From Aliivibrio fischeri (GTDB lineage Bacteria > Pseudomonadota > Gammaproteobacteria > Enterobacterales > Vibrionaceae), in NCBI GenBank assembly GCA_038993745.2, contig CP160629.1, forward strand, positions 868,001 to 932,000: DNA of 64,000 bases, written 5' to 3'. A program made the position numbers and the translations under genes. Of the stretch, positions 9,274-18,934 are shown one piece after another. Numbering within the stretch: the first letter of the stretch is position 1; every line of letters begins with the position of its first letter. The notes beneath the pieces are model-generated. The model ran no database searches. It was not told the DNA's origin and saw only the letters and a list, made by a program, of their open reading frames with translations.

Positions 9274-10488
9274 TTATTCATCGAGTAATTTTTGTAACAA
9301 GACTCCATTAAGCATCGCACGTTTTACCATAGAGAATGCCCCGATCGTTGGTTGGTCGTATAACTCAGAAGCAACAATTGGTAGATCTTTATGGAAAGTA
9401 GTTAATGATTGATTCTTAATACAGTTACGAATTGCAGCAAATAGGATCTTATCTGCATGGGTAATTGCACCTGCGATAACGATCTTTTGAGGATTAAATA
9501 AGTTTATTGTCATCGCAATAGCCTTACCTAATTGATTACCTACACGCAATATTGTTTGAGTCGCTAGCTCATCGCCATGATTTGCAGCATGACAAATATC
9601 TGTCATGGTGATTTTTGGTAGTTGAGAAAGACTTGATGGATAGCCTTGTTTTAATAAGGACTCAACACGTGCAATGATTGCTGGGTCAGCAGCAACGGTT
9701 TCTAGGCAACCAAAATTACCGCATTGGCATTTATCACCAATAGGGTCAATTTGGATATGACCAATTTCACCTACATTGCGGTTATGACCTAAAAATACTT
9801 TGCCATTAACAATAATACCTGCACCAGTACCACGGTGAACACTGACTAAGATCGAATCATAACAATCTTGTGAAGCACCAAAGTAATGTTCAGCAAGTGC
9901 AAGGCCACGAACATCGTTACCTACAAAACATTCAGTATTAAAATTATCTTTGATGAAATCCGCTAGAAGTAGCTTGTTTACATCGGTATTTGGCATGTAT
10001 TCAACCACACCCGTTTCAGGGTTAACTAAACCAGGAAGAGTAATGCCGATAGCAATTAATTGCTTAATTGTATCTTGGTTTTTTGAAATAAAGCCTTCCA
10101 ATAGTAATTTCAGCCCATCTAGTAGATGTTCTTGATTGCTATAATGGAATTCTTGGTATTCGCTAGCCAGCTCTTTAGTCGAAAGATCAAACAAACTCAG
10201 TTGAATGTAATCTCGTCCTAGACGTACTGCTATAGAGTGGAAAGGGGAGGTTTCAGTGGTCAAGGAGATAGCTCTTCGACCACCAGTAGATGCTTGTTGC
10301 GCGACTTCTTTTATTAAGCCGCGCTCTAATAGTTGACGGGTGATTTTGGTAACACTTGCAGGAGCCAGCTGGCTTACATCTGCAATTTGAATTCGAGAAA
10401 TCGGACCTTTTTGGTCGATTAAACGATAAACAGCCGCACTGTTTAATTGTTTTACTAGATCTACATTACCAATTTGTCCGCCAGTCAT
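9274..10488 (-). CDS. nagC: N-acetylglucosamine repressor (ROK family)
   Basis: A 404-residue ROK-family regulator that represses GlcNAc uptake and catabolic genes and is released by GlcNAc-6-phosphate. An N-terminal winged helix-turn-helix (about residues 15-70, RLIDQKGPISRIQIADVSQL) is followed by the ROK sugar-binding fold with the family zinc site, visible as CQCGNFGCLETVAA. Length equals E. coli NagC (406). It follows nagA with one base between genes, so the two are co-transcribed and the repressor probably controls its own operon together with the divergent nagE. Zinc-site cysteines and the GxGxG-type glycine loop (HRGTGAGIIVNG) are intact. Confidence 0.95.
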   Translation of the reverse strand: MTGGQIGNVDLVKQLNSAAVYRLIDQKGPISRIQIADVSQLAPASVTKITRQLLERGLIKEVAQQASTGGRRAISLTTETSPFHSIAVRLGRDYIQLSLFDLSTKELASEYQEFHYSNQEHLLDGLKLLLEGFISKNQDTIKQLIAIGITLPGLVNPETGVVEYMPNTDVNKLLLADFIKDNFNTECFVGNDVRGLALAEHYFGASQDCYDSILVSVHRGTGAGIIVNGKVFLGHNRNVGEIGHIQIDPIGDKCQCGNFGCLETVAADPAIIARVESLLKQGYPSSLSQLPKITMTDICHAANHGDELATQTILRVGNQLGKAIAMTINLFNPQKIVIAGAITHADKILFAAIRNCIKNQSLTTFHKDLPIVASELYDQPTIGAFSMVKRAMLNGVLLQKLLDE

Positions 10489-10489
10489 A

Positions 10490-11626
10490 TTAACTTTGCT
10501 CGTATTGTCCGTTCACAACAGTCGCTTTTACATTGAAGTCACGATCAAAAATAGCAAGGTTAGCAACCATGTTCTTTTTAATGCGGCCAAGTTTATTATC
10601 TAAGCCCATAGCTTGAGCTGGATATAAAGTCGCCATGCGTAGTGCTTCGTCTAAAGCGATTCCAACGTGCTCAACTGTATTCTGAACTGCTTCAATCATA
10701 GTCAGAGCTGAGCCACCTAATGTGCCATTTTCATCAACACATTTGCCATCCTTGTAATATACTTTCTTACCCACAAAAATAAAGTATTCCATGTCAGCAC
10801 CTGCAGGAGCTGTGGCATCGGTCACTAATACTAGTTTTTCTTTCTTTATTTTGTGTGCAATACGGATGTTTGCATAGTCAACATGGAAACCATCAGCAAT
10901 GATGCCAGCATAAACGTCTGGAGTATCATAAATTGCACCCACAACACCAGGCTCACGACCAACCATAGGCGTCATTGCATTAAACAAGTGAGTTGCGAAA
11001 GTGATACCTGACTCAAATCCTTGACGAGCTTCAGCATAAGTTGCGTTTGTGTGGCCAATAGATACCACGATACCTGCTTTATGAAGGCGCTCGATATGCT
11101 CAGGATCATTTTGCTCTGGCGCTAGCGTTACTTTTGCGATTAGGTCTGCGTTATCACACATAAGTTGGATCATGTCTGAGTCTGACGTACGGATATGATC
11201 AACGCTGTGAATGCCTTTTTTCATTACGTTTAGGTATGGACCTTCTAGGTGCAAACCTAAAGATTGGTTTTGATATTTGCTGTGGTATTCACGAGCAGCT
11301 TCGATTGCCGCACGCATATCTTCATCAGAAGAAGTAATCAATGTTGGTAAGAAGCTAGTACAGCCAGATTTTAGGTTTGCTTCATGCATAATTTGCATGG
11401 TTTCTGCTGTAATTTCATCATTAAGCATTACGCCACCACAACCATTAAGCTGAAGATCGATAAAGCCTGGGCTTAGAATCGCTCCATCTAAGTCTTTTAG
11501 CTCAATACCACCTGGTAGTTCTGATGTTGGGCAAACAGCTTCAATCTCTGTTCCATTAATGATTACTGAATGGTCAGTAAGAACATCGTTACCTGTATAA
11601 ACTTTACAGTTAGTTAGCGCATACAT
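10490..11626 (-). CDS. nagA: N-acetylglucosamine-6-phosphate deacetylase
   Basis: A 378-residue cytoplasmic amidohydrolase that removes acetate from GlcNAc-6-P to give glucosamine-6-P. Metal and catalytic motifs are visible: [12 protein letters not shown] near the N-terminus, [25 protein letters not shown] and the catalytic aspartate in [10 protein letters not shown]. The start at 11626 ([16 protein letters not shown]) has AGGAT nine bases upstream; a more upstream in-frame start would add 34 residues that do not look like NagA. It is first gene of nagA-nagC. No nagB is in the window, so deamination of the product must be encoded elsewhere. Confidence 0.95.
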   Translation of the reverse strand: MYALTNCKVYTGNDVLTDHSVIINGTEIEAVCPTSELPGGIELKDLDGAILSPGFIDLQLNGCGGVMLNDEITAETMQIMHEANLKSGCTSFLPTLITSSDEDMRAAIEAAREYHSKYQNQSLGLHLEGPYLNVMKKGIHSVDHIRTSDSDMIQLMCDNADLIAKVTLAPEQNDPEHIERLHKAGIVVSIGHTNATYAEARQGFESGITFATHLFNAMTPMVGREPGVVGAIYDTPDVYAGIIADGFHVDYANIRIAHKIKKEKLVLVTDATAPAGADMEYFIFVGKKVYYKDGKCVDENGTLGGSALTMIEAVQNTVEHVGIALDEALRMATLYPAQAMGLDNKLGRIKKNMVANLAIFDRDFNVKATVVNGQYEQS

Positions 11627-12027
11627 AGCTTGAATCCTTTGGTTATAATTTAGAGTACGAAAAAAATAAACTTTTTTCGTTGAAATTTTTAAGCAGGTGA
11701 AAATAGAACTGCTTACTGAGCGGTACACTCAGAATACCTAAATGTTACGTTCAGTAATGACAAAATTTGGTCATAATATGCACCAAATTTTATTCCTGAT
11801 GCTTTATTCTTTCGAATGATAAAATAAGTTTTATGATCTCGCTAGCAAAATACCCTAAATATTCCTTCCGCAGGTGATAATGATCACAATACGTTAGCTT
11901 TTAATTTGCGGGGCGAAATTAATCCCTTACACTGACCCTGTTTATAACGAGTAACGAAATAAGTTTTGTGAAGAACAGGTTAAGTTATTCAAAAAAAATC
12001 TAAAATCCTTATAGGGGGAATCTAAAG
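11627..12027. promoter_or_regulatory. Divergent nagA/nagE control region with CRP site and candidate NagC operator
   Basis: This 401-base region separates the divergent nagAC and nagE transcripts. GTGATAATGATCAC at 11874-11887 is a perfect GTGA-N6-TCAC palindrome, a good CRP site, about 150 bases before nagE. At 11804-11827 an AT-rich imperfect palindrome (TTATT...AATAA with TTCGAA near its centre) resembles NagC operators. A second AT-rich candidate lies around 11670-11690 near nagA. This is the expected arrangement for cAMP-CRP activation and NagC repression with looping. The CRP site is seen directly; NagC binding is inference. Confidence 0.6.
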
Positions 12028-13521
12028 GTGAATATTTTAGGATATTTTCAAAAAGTAGGTAAGGCACTGATGGTACCAGTTGCTACATTACCTGCAGCAG
12101 CAATTTTAATGGGTATTGGTTACTGGATTGACCCGGTAGCTTGGGGTGGCAACAGTGCACTTGCAGCGTTTTTAATCAAAGCTGGTGCGGCTATCATCGA
12201 CAACATGTCAGTACTGTTCGCAGTAGGTGTTGCTTATGGTATGTCTAAAGATAAAGATGGTGCAGCTGCACTTTCTGGTTTTGTTGGTTTCTTAGTTGTT
12301 ACTACTCTTCTTTCACCAGGAGCAGTTGCTCAAATTCAGGGTATTGATCCCGCTGCAGTTCCAGCTGCATTTGGTAAAATCAATAACCAATTTGTTGGTA
12401 TCCTAGTTGGTATCGTATCTGCTGAAATCTACAACCGTTTTTCTTCTGTAGAACTGCATAAAGCACTTGCATTCTTCTCAGGTAAGCGTCTTGTACCTAT
12501 CCTAACTTCTTTCGCAGGTATCTTAATTGCGTTTGTACTTATGTACATCTGGCCTGCAATTTACGGCGGCCTAGTACACTTTGGTGAATCAATCCAAGGT
12601 ATGGGTTCTGTTGGTGCTGGTATCTACGCATTCTTCAACCGTCTACTTATCCCTGTTGGTCTTCACCACGCACTTAACTCTGTGTTCTGGTTTGACGTAG
12701 CGGGTATTAACGATATTCCTAACTTCCTAGGTGGCGCTAAGTCTATCGCTGAAGGTACTGCAACTGTAGGTGTTACAGGTATGTACCAAGCTGGTTTCTT
12801 CCCAATCATGATGTTTGGTCTACCAGGTGCAGCACTAGCTATCTACCATACTGCTAAAGTTGAGAACAAAGAAAAAGTTGCATCTATCATGATTGCTGCT
12901 GGTTTCGCATCATTCTTCACTGGTGTAACAGAACCTCTAGAATTCTCATTCATGTTCCTTGCTCCTGCACTATACGTAGTTCACGCAGCATTAACAGGTA
13001 TCTCTGTATTCATCGCAGCATCTATGCAATGGATTGCAGGTTTCGGTTTCTCAGCTGGTCTTGTAGATATGGTACTTTCTACTCGTAACCCTCTAGCTGT
13101 TAACTGGTACATGCTAATTATCCAAGGTATCGTATTCTTCGCAATCTACTACTTCGTATTCCGCGCTGTAATCGTTAAGTTCAACCTTAAGACTCCAGGC
13201 CGTGAAGACGACGAAGACGAAGAAGGTTCAACAGTTGGTGGTTCTAAAGAAACTGGTGAGCTAGCTAAACAATACCTTAAAGCTCTAGGTGGTCACGAAA
13301 ACCTAGAAAACATCGATGCTTGTATCACTCGTCTACGTCTAACTCTTAAAGACACTAGCGTAATCAGCGAGAAGCAACTTAAAGCTCTAGGTGCAATGGG
13401 TGTGGTTAAACTTGGTTCAAACAACGTTCAAGTTATCCTTGGTCCTCTTGCTGAAATCGTAGCTGGCGAAATGAAAAAAATCCCAGCTTCTGAAGACCTA
13501 ACAGCAGTTGCACTACCATAA
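12028..13521 (+). CDS. nagE: PTS N-acetylglucosamine-specific EIICB component
   Basis: A 497-residue phosphotransferase permease that imports and phosphorylates GlcNAc. The EIIC membrane domain (residues 1 to about 385) starts MNILGYFQKVGKALMVPVATLPAA and contains the GITEP-like substrate loop (TGVTEPLEFSFMF). After an acidic linker (GREDDEDEEGSTV) comes the EIIB domain with its phosphorylated cysteine in NIDACITRLRL. E. coli NagE also has a fused EIIA domain (648 residues in total); it is absent here, so EIIA must come in trans, for example from Crr. The start is GTG at 12028 with AGGGGGA eight bases upstream. Codon use looks highly biased (AAC, GGT, CGT), suggesting strong expression. Confidence 0.95.
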   Translation: MNILGYFQKVGKALMVPVATLPAAAILMGIGYWIDPVAWGGNSALAAFLIKAGAAIIDNMSVLFAVGVAYGMSKDKDGAAALSGFVGFLVVTTLLSPGAVAQIQGIDPAAVPAAFGKINNQFVGILVGIVSAEIYNRFSSVELHKALAFFSGKRLVPILTSFAGILIAFVLMYIWPAIYGGLVHFGESIQGMGSVGAGIYAFFNRLLIPVGLHHALNSVFWFDVAGINDIPNFLGGAKSIAEGTATVGVTGMYQAGFFPIMMFGLPGAALAIYHTAKVENKEKVASIMIAAGFASFFTGVTEPLEFSFMFLAPALYVVHAALTGISVFIAASMQWIAGFGFSAGLVDMVLSTRNPLAVNWYMLIIQGIVFFAIYYFVFRAVIVKFNLKTPGREDDEDEEGSTVGGSKETGELAKQYLKALGGHENLENIDACITRLRLTLKDTSVISEKQLKALGAMGVVKLGSNNVQVILGPLAEIVAGEMKKIPASEDLTAVALP

Positions 13522-13548
13522 TTATTGAGTAATTAACTCAAAATCAAC

Positions 13549-13578
13549 AAGCCGCTCTCTTTAGAGCGGCTTTTTTTA
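13549..13578 (+). terminator. Intrinsic terminator of nagE
   Basis: AAGCCGCTCT/AGAGCGGCTT is a 10-bp stem around CTTT (the 5' A lies just before the GCC at 13551), followed by a T-run. It lies about 30 bases after nagE. Confidence 0.9.
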
Positions 13579-13696
13579 TATAAATAACCAAACTATTTGA
13601 TTCTATATATTGAGTATCTGCCCATAATTGTGGATCATAGGGAGATATGAACAATCTGTTCTTTCTGACAATACTAATACCAATGAGGTGCTTTAG

Positions 13697-15355
13697 ATGA
13701 GTGAAACTGAAACTCGTCCTACCAACTTTATCCGTCAAATTATTGATGAAGATTTAAAGTCTGGTAAACATTCCAGTGTCCATACTCGTTTCCCGCCAGA
13801 GCCAAATGGCTATCTGCATATCGGACACGCAAAATCTATCTGTTTGAATTTTGGTATTGCTCAAGATTATCAGGGTCAGTGTAATCTTCGTTTTGACGAT
13901 ACAAACCCTGAGAAAGAAGACATCGAATACGTTGAGTCTATTAAGAATGACGTTAACTGGTTAGGTTTTCAGTGGAGTGGAGATATTCAATATTCTTCAA
14001 ACTACTTTGATAAGCTATATGGTTATGCTGTTGAATTAATTGAAAAAGGATTAGCGTATGTTGATGAGCTAACTCCTGAGCAAATGCGTGAATACCGTGG
14101 TTCTCTAAAAGAGCCAGGTAAAAACAGCCCGTACCGTGATCGTAGCGTAGAAGAAAACCTAGCGTTATTTGAACAAATGCGTGATGGTAAATTTAAAGAA
14201 GGCACAATTTGCTTACGAGCTAAAATTGATATGGCTTCTTCATTCATCGTACTTCGTGATCCTGTTATTTATCGTGTACGTTTTGCTACTCACCATCAAA
14301 CTGGTGATAAGTGGTGCATTTACCCAATGTACGACTTCACACACTGTATTTCTGATGCGTTAGAAGGCATTACGCACTCTATTTGTACGCTTGAATTCCA
14401 AGACAACCGTCGTTTATACGATTGGGTACTAGAGAACATCACAATTGATTGCCAACCGCGTCAATATGAATTTAGCCGTCTAAATCTTGAATATACGGTA
14501 ATGTCTAAGCGTAAGCTGAACCAACTAGTGACTGAGAAATTAGTAAATGGTTGGGATGACCCACGTATGCCTACTGTTTCTGGTTTACGTCGTCGTGGCT
14601 TTACTTCTGCATCAATTCGCGAGTTCTGTAAGCGTATCGGTGTAACGAAACAAGAAAACATGATTGAATTCAGCTCTCTTGAGTCTTGTATTCGCGATGA
14701 TTTAAACGAATCAGCACCTCGTGCAATGGCTGTTCTTGAGCCAGTGAAACTTGTGATTGAAAACTACGAAGAAGGTAAGGTTGAGACGCTAAATATTGCT
14801 AACCATCCAAATAAACCTGAAATGGGCACTCGTGAAGTACCATTTACTCGTGAAGTTTATATTGAACAAGATGATTTCCGCGAAGAAGCGAACAAAAAAT
14901 ACAAGCGTTTAGTGCTAGGTAAAGAAGTTCGTTTACGTGGTGCTTACGTTATTCAAGCTAACCGTATTGAAAAAGACGAAGCAGGTAATATCACAACGAT
15001 TTTCTGTAGTTACGATGAAGATACGTTAGGTAAAAACCCTGCAGATGGTCGTAAAGTTAAAGGTGTTATTCACTGGGTTTCTGCTGATAAAGCATTACCA
15101 GCTGAAATTCGTTTATACGATCGTTTATTTACTGTACCAAACCCAGGTGCTGCGGATGATTTTGCTGCAACAATCAACCCTGAGTCTTTAGTGGTTAAAA
15201 ATGGTTTTGTTGAACCTAGTTTAGCAACAGCAGAAGCTGAAGTTGGTTATCAGTTTGAGCGTACAGGTTACTTCTGTGCAGATAACAAAGACTCAAGTGC
15301 TGATGCATTAGTCTTTAACCGTACTGTAGGTTTACGTGATACTTGGGCTGGTTAA
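13697..15355 (+). CDS. glnS: Glutaminyl-tRNA synthetase
   Basis: A 552-residue class I aminoacyl-tRNA synthetase that charges tRNA-Gln. The HIGH motif is in [14 protein letters not shown] (about residues 34-47) and the KMSKS-type loop is [10 protein letters not shown] (about residues 268-277). The Rossmann insert and the C-terminal anticodon-binding beta barrels are complete (E. coli GlnRS is 554 residues). Start is the ATG at 13697, with GAGGTG about ten bases upstream. It stands alone between nagE and the convergent fur gene, each separated by a terminator. Confidence 0.97.
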
Positions 15356-15375
15356 TTAATCATTACTAGCTAATA

Positions 15376-15406
15376 AAAAACCAGCATGAAAATGCTGGTT
15401 TTTTTA
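15376..15406. terminator. Bidirectional terminator between glnS and fur
   Basis: AAAAAACCAGCAT GAAA ATGCTGGTTTTTTT forms a long perfect stem with A and T flanks, serving both convergent genes. Confidence 0.92.
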
Positions 15407-15433
15407 TATGAGCTTGTCGCAAAAAGCGATTAA

Positions 15434-15877
15434 TTAAGCGTTGTGTGCATCATCATTATCAGCACAATCACCCGTTATACAGTGACCATATAGGTACAAA
15501 CTGTGATTCGTTAGACGGACATTGTACTTTTCTGCAACTTGTTTTTGACGTTGCTCAATTGTTTCATCCGAGAACTCAATTACTTTTCCACAATCTAAGC
15601 AAACTAAATGATCATGGTGATGTTGAGTTGCTAATTCAAAAACTGATTTACCGCCTTCAAAATGGTGGCGAGTGACGATACCAGCATCATCAAATTGGTT
15701 TAATACACGGTAAACAGTTGCAAGTCCGATTTCTTCACCGATATCAATCAGCTTTTTATACAAATCTTCAGCGCTAATGTGTTGGCACTCTGGTTCTTGT
15801 AGCACTTCTAAAATTTTAAGGCGCGGAAGGGTTACTTTTAAACCGGCTTTTTTTAGAGCTTGGTTATTATCTGACAT
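15434..15877 (-). CDS. fur: Ferric uptake regulator
   Basis: A 147-residue dimeric iron-dependent repressor. The N-terminal winged helix includes AGLKVTLPRLKILEVL and the recognition helix region GLATVYRVLNQFDDAG. The metal-binding C-terminal part contains the HHHDH cluster and two cysteine pairs (CLDCG and CITGDC). Length equals typical gammaproteobacterial Fur (148). A likely target is nearby: a Fur-like box before feoA. The gene lies two genes downstream of fldA in the same orientation as in enterobacteria, but here a DUF4442 gene is inserted in the opposite direction. Confidence 0.97.
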   Translation of the reverse strand: MSDNNQALKKAGLKVTLPRLKILEVLQEPECQHISAEDLYKKLIDIGEEIGLATVYRVLNQFDDAGIVTRHHFEGGKSVFELATQHHHDHLVCLDCGKVIEFSDETIEQRQKQVAEKYNVRLTNHSLYLYGHCITGDCADNDDAHNA

Positions 15878-16057
15878 CGACTTTTCCTGTTTTGGCTTTC
15901 TGCATCGATTTCCTGTGCAGTTTTAATCACTTAATTATAGGGAACATTCAATTCAGTTGAAACCTTATATGCAAGATCTCTTACAAAAAAATAGATGTTG
16001 ATCTTTTGTTAACAAAGAAACTATTATGAGGTCTGACCAGAATTAAAGAGATTAAAT

Positions 16058-16522
16058 ATGTATCGTTACTTTACCCCAAAAATTGTAAAAAGGGCATTAA
16101 ATATTTGGCCTCCATTTTGGGGGGCTGGGATCTCAATCGAAAATATTTCATCAGACTTTCAAGAAGTAAGTGTGATTCTGAAAGACCGCTTTTGGAATCG
16201 AAATGCTAATAGAACTCAGTATGGTGGCAGTATTTTTTCTATGACCGATCCTGTGTTCTCTCTCATGTTAATGGGCATATTAAGAGATGAATATTATGTA
16301 TGGGATAAACAATCTGAAATAGATTTTATTTCACCAGGAACCACTGATTTACACGCTCGGTTTGTGATATCAGATGAACAATTAGTTGAAATCAAACAAG
16401 CAACAAAAGAAGGGGAAAAGCATTTTCCGCAATTTGAAGTATATATTTATGATAAAAAAGGGAAGGTAGTTGCTAGGGTAAATAGAACATTATATGTAAG
16501 GAAGAAACCAGAATTTAGATAA
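16058..16522 (+). CDS. DUF4442 hotdog-fold protein, putative thioesterase
   Basis: A 154-residue protein of the DUF4442 family. The pattern NRNANRTQYGGSIFSMTDPVFSLML matches the hotdog-fold central helix in these proteins, where an N/Q-x-GG segment packs against the substrate. The end IYDKKGKVVARVNRTLYVRKK fits the last beta strand. A thioesterase-type activity on acyl-CoA is plausible from the fold only; substrate and catalysis are unknown. The ATG at 16058 follows AAAGAGA. It lies alone between fur and fldA, which both run in the opposite direction. Confidence 0.75.
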   Translation: MYRYFTPKIVKRALNIWPPFWGAGISIENISSDFQEVSVILKDRFWNRNANRTQYGGSIFSMTDPVFSLMLMGILRDEYYVWDKQSEIDFISPGTTDLHARFVISDEQLVEIKQATKEGEKHFPQFEVYIYDKKGKVVARVNRTLYVRKKPEFR

Positions 16523-16575
16523 TGCTCCCTACACTAAATGAGTGATAGGCAGAGAGCATTATAGGAATTAGAATA

Positions 16576-17103
16576 TTAGTCTTCTAATTCTGCTAAGCAC
16601 ATTTCTTCGTGGATTTGGTTTACCCACTTAGTAACACGCTCTTCAGTTAGCTCTGGTTGGCGATCTTCATCAATACATAGACCAACAAAGTTATCATCAT
16701 CTACTAATGCTTTAGACGCTTCAAACTCATAACCTTCAGTTGGCCAGTAACCGATGATAGTACCGCCTTTTGCTTCTACGATATCACGGATATTACCCAT
16801 CGCATCACAGAAGTATTCAGCGTAATCTTCTTGGTCACCACAACCAAAAATAGCAACTAGCTTTGTTGAAAAGTCAATTTCTTCTAGTTCAGGGAAGAAA
16901 TCATCCCAATCACATTGAGCTTCACCGTAGTACCATGTAGGGATACCTAATAGAAGTAGATCGAAATTATCGATATCTTCTTTGCTGCTTTTAGCAATAT
17001 CTTGTACATGAACTAGCTTTTTACCAAGCTGCTTTTGAATCATCTTGCCAACAGCTTCAGTGTTACCTGTATCGCTGCCAAAGAAGAGTCCTACACTTGC
17101 CAT
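16576..17103 (-). CDS. fldA: Flavodoxin 1
   Basis: A 175-residue long-chain flavodoxin, an FMN electron carrier supplying reductive enzymes such as ribonucleotide reductase activase and biotin synthase. The phosphate-binding loop is FGSDTGNTEAVGK near residue 9, and the FMN isoalloxazine loops are TWYYGEAQCDWDDF and FGCGDQEDYAEYFCDA. Length equals E. coli FldA (176). It sits between a DUF2788 gene and fur on the same strand; the flavodoxin-Fur link is a conserved association, since flavodoxin substitutes for ferredoxin under iron shortage. Confidence 0.97.
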   Translation of the reverse strand: MASVGLFFGSDTGNTEAVGKMIQKQLGKKLVHVQDIAKSSKEDIDNFDLLLLGIPTWYYGEAQCDWDDFFPELEEIDFSTKLVAIFGCGDQEDYAEYFCDAMGNIRDIVEAKGGTIIGYWPTEGYEFEASKALVDDDNFVGLCIDEDRQPELTEERVTKWVNQIHEEMCLAELED

Positions 17104-17162
17104 ATGATGAATACCTGTATTGTCTATATTAAATAAAAATAAATGGTGTTAGATCAGTCAAT

Positions 17163-17384
17163 TTAATTGAGTCCAGAACCTTCCCAGCTCAGCTGGATGA
17201 GTCCTTTAGCAATAAAGCCTGCACAACCTAAAAAGAGAACAAGCCATACAATTTTACGGCCGAAAGGGGGAACATTTGCTTGCTTTAATACATCTTTAAT
17301 AGCCATACCGATAAAAAAGAATATCGAGGCAAACAATAAATCTAAACCAATAGATTCAATGAGATCAAAATGTTCATAAAGCAT
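17163..17384 (-). CDS. DUF2788 small membrane protein
   Basis: A 73-residue protein with two hydrophobic segments (LDLLFASIFFFIGMAIKDVL and KIVWLVLFLGCAGFIAKGLI) joined by a short loop rich in P and K. It matches the DUF2788 family, small inner-membrane proteins commonly found between ybfF and fldA in Vibrionaceae. No function is known. The gap to fldA is 59 bases, so co-transcription ybfF-DUF2788-fldA is possible. Confidence 0.82.
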   Translation of the reverse strand: MLYEHFDLIESIGLDLLFASIFFFIGMAIKDVLKQANVPPFGRKIVWLVLFLGCAGFIAKGLIQLSWEGSGLN

Positions 17385-17471
17385 GAATCACCCTTATCTT
17401 AAGTAAGCGACCTATATCTGATCGAATAATTTTGCAAAACTATATCATAGCTTTGTCTTTGTTGGTATGGA

Positions 17472-18248
17472 TTATCGATTTGTCACTTTTTCAATGAAGC
17501 GTTTTATGACTCGATAAATTGTTTCAGGCTTTTCTGCATGTAACCAATGTCCAGTTCCGTTAACAATGTGCGCTTTGGCATTTGGGAATTGGCTTATAAT
17601 ATTCGCTTGATGTTCAGCTAAAATATAGTCTGAGTTTTGTCCCTTAATAAAGATAACATCACCTTCAAAAGCGGGAATATTATCCCAGCCAATAATCTGT
17701 GCGTAATTATCAAATAAAGCATTCACATTAAAGCGAAGAGCAAGGTGCTCTTGTTCTTTATATAGCGATTTACTTAAAAATTGTCTAACACCAGGCTCAA
17801 CAATAGAGGTGGCAAGTAAGTCGTCTGCTTCTTTACGTGTTGTTGGTTTATTATTAAGGATCTTGTGCAAACCTGAGAATACAGCATCATGTTTTCTCTC
17901 AGGGTAAGCAACAGGAGCCATGTCTAAAATTGATAGAGATTGAATCAATTGTGGTGATTGACTCGCTAGCGCCATTGCTACTTTCCCACCCATTGAATGG
18001 CCAACAATATGCGCTGAAGTGATAGATAAATGATCGAATAAATTAACAAGATCGTTTGCAAGTTCATGATAATTATGAATATCCGAGTGGAATGAACGAC
18101 CGTGATTTCGAAGATCAACACTGATCACTCGATATTCTGTTTCAAATTGTCGAGCAAGAAGGCCTAAGTTGTCTAAGCTTCCAAATAATCCATGAATTAG
18201 GATCAAAGGATCCCCATTTCCTTGTTCTTTATAGTTAAGTAACATCAT
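17472..18248 (-). CDS. ybfF: Alpha/beta hydrolase (YbfF-type esterase)
   Basis: A 258-residue cytoplasmic alpha/beta hydrolase. The oxyanion region HGLFGSLDNL, the nucleophile elbow GHSMGGK (Ser near residue 86) and the catalytic His in GTGHWLHAEKPE are all present, with an Asp between them. E. coli YbfF is 254 residues and hydrolyses short acyl-CoA and ester substrates; the physiological substrate is not known. Two ATGs are adjacent (18246-18248 and 18243-18245). It is divergent from seqA across a 95-base gap, the conserved enterobacterial/vibrio arrangement. Confidence 0.9.
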   Translation of the reverse strand: MMLLNYKEQGNGDPLILIHGLFGSLDNLGLLARQFETEYRVISVDLRNHGRSFHSDIHNYHELANDLVNLFDHLSITSAHIVGHSMGGKVAMALASQSPQLIQSLSILDMAPVAYPERKHDAVFSGLHKILNNKPTTRKEADDLLATSIVEPGVRQFLSKSLYKEQEHLALRFNVNALFDNYAQIIGWDNIPAFEGDVIFIKGQNSDYILAEHQANIISQFPNAKAHIVNGTGHWLHAEKPETIYRVIKRFIEKVTNR

Positions 18249-18343
18249 TTTTCTATCGTTGTGTTAGGTTTGTCGTAGAGTATCACGATTTTACAGGGTA
18301 TAATCGTGCCTTCATAAATAGATTATAGAATACGAACCATATA

Positions 18344-18886
18344 ATGAAGACAATTGAAGTAGACGAAGAACTATACCGCTTTATTGCGAGCCAAACTCAA
18401 CACATCGGTGAAAGTGCCTCTGATATTTTACGTCGTCTCTTAATGCAGTCATCACCTTCAGACCTTGCTGTTTCTGCTCCTGTTGAAGTACAGAAAAAAG
18501 GCATTGTAGTCAGTAAAGATGCTGGTAAAGAGGCATCGGTAGATCGCGTTAAAGCGGTGCGTACCTTATTAATCTCTGATGAATTCTCAGCATTAGATAA
18601 AGCGATCGATCGCTTTTTAACTGTATTATCTGAATTATATAAAATTGACTCAAAAGCTTTCTCTGAAGCAACGGAAGTAAAAGGCCGTACTCGAGTTTAT
18701 TTTGCTGACAATCAAGAGACATTAATCGCGAGCGGTAAAACGACAAAGCCTCGTGAAATTGTAGGTACTCCATTCTGGGTAATCACAAATACAAATACTA
18801 ATCGCAAGCGCCACATGGTTGAATTATTAATGGAGCGAATGGGCTTCCAACATGATTTAACAGAAAAAGTGTGTGCGGCGATCTAA
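18344..18886 (+). CDS. seqA: Replication initiation negative regulator SeqA
   Basis: A 180-residue protein that binds hemimethylated GATC sites and sequesters oriC after initiation. The N-terminal oligomerisation motif MKTIEVDEELYRFIASQTQH is diagnostic. The C-terminal DNA-binding domain includes VYFADNQETL, PREIVGTPFWVITNTNT and RKRHMVELLMERMGF. E. coli SeqA is 181 residues. It is followed by pgm 48 bases later, as in enterobacteria, where seqA and pgm form an operon. Confidence 0.96.
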   Translation: MKTIEVDEELYRFIASQTQHIGESASDILRRLLMQSSPSDLAVSAPVEVQKKGIVVSKDAGKEASVDRVKAVRTLLISDEFSALDKAIDRFLTVLSELYKIDSKAFSEATEVKGRTRVYFADNQETLIASGKTTKPREIVGTPFWVITNTNTNRKRHMVELLMERMGFQHDLTEKVCAAI

Positions 18887-18934
18887 TTTTTTGAGTCATA
18901 ACTCAAATCATAATTTGTCACAAGGAATCGTCAA

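Noticed and set aside
13544..13738. A small minus-strand gene overlapping the start of glnS
   Set aside because: It overlaps the nagE terminator and the glnS start region and has no family-like sequence or ribosome site.
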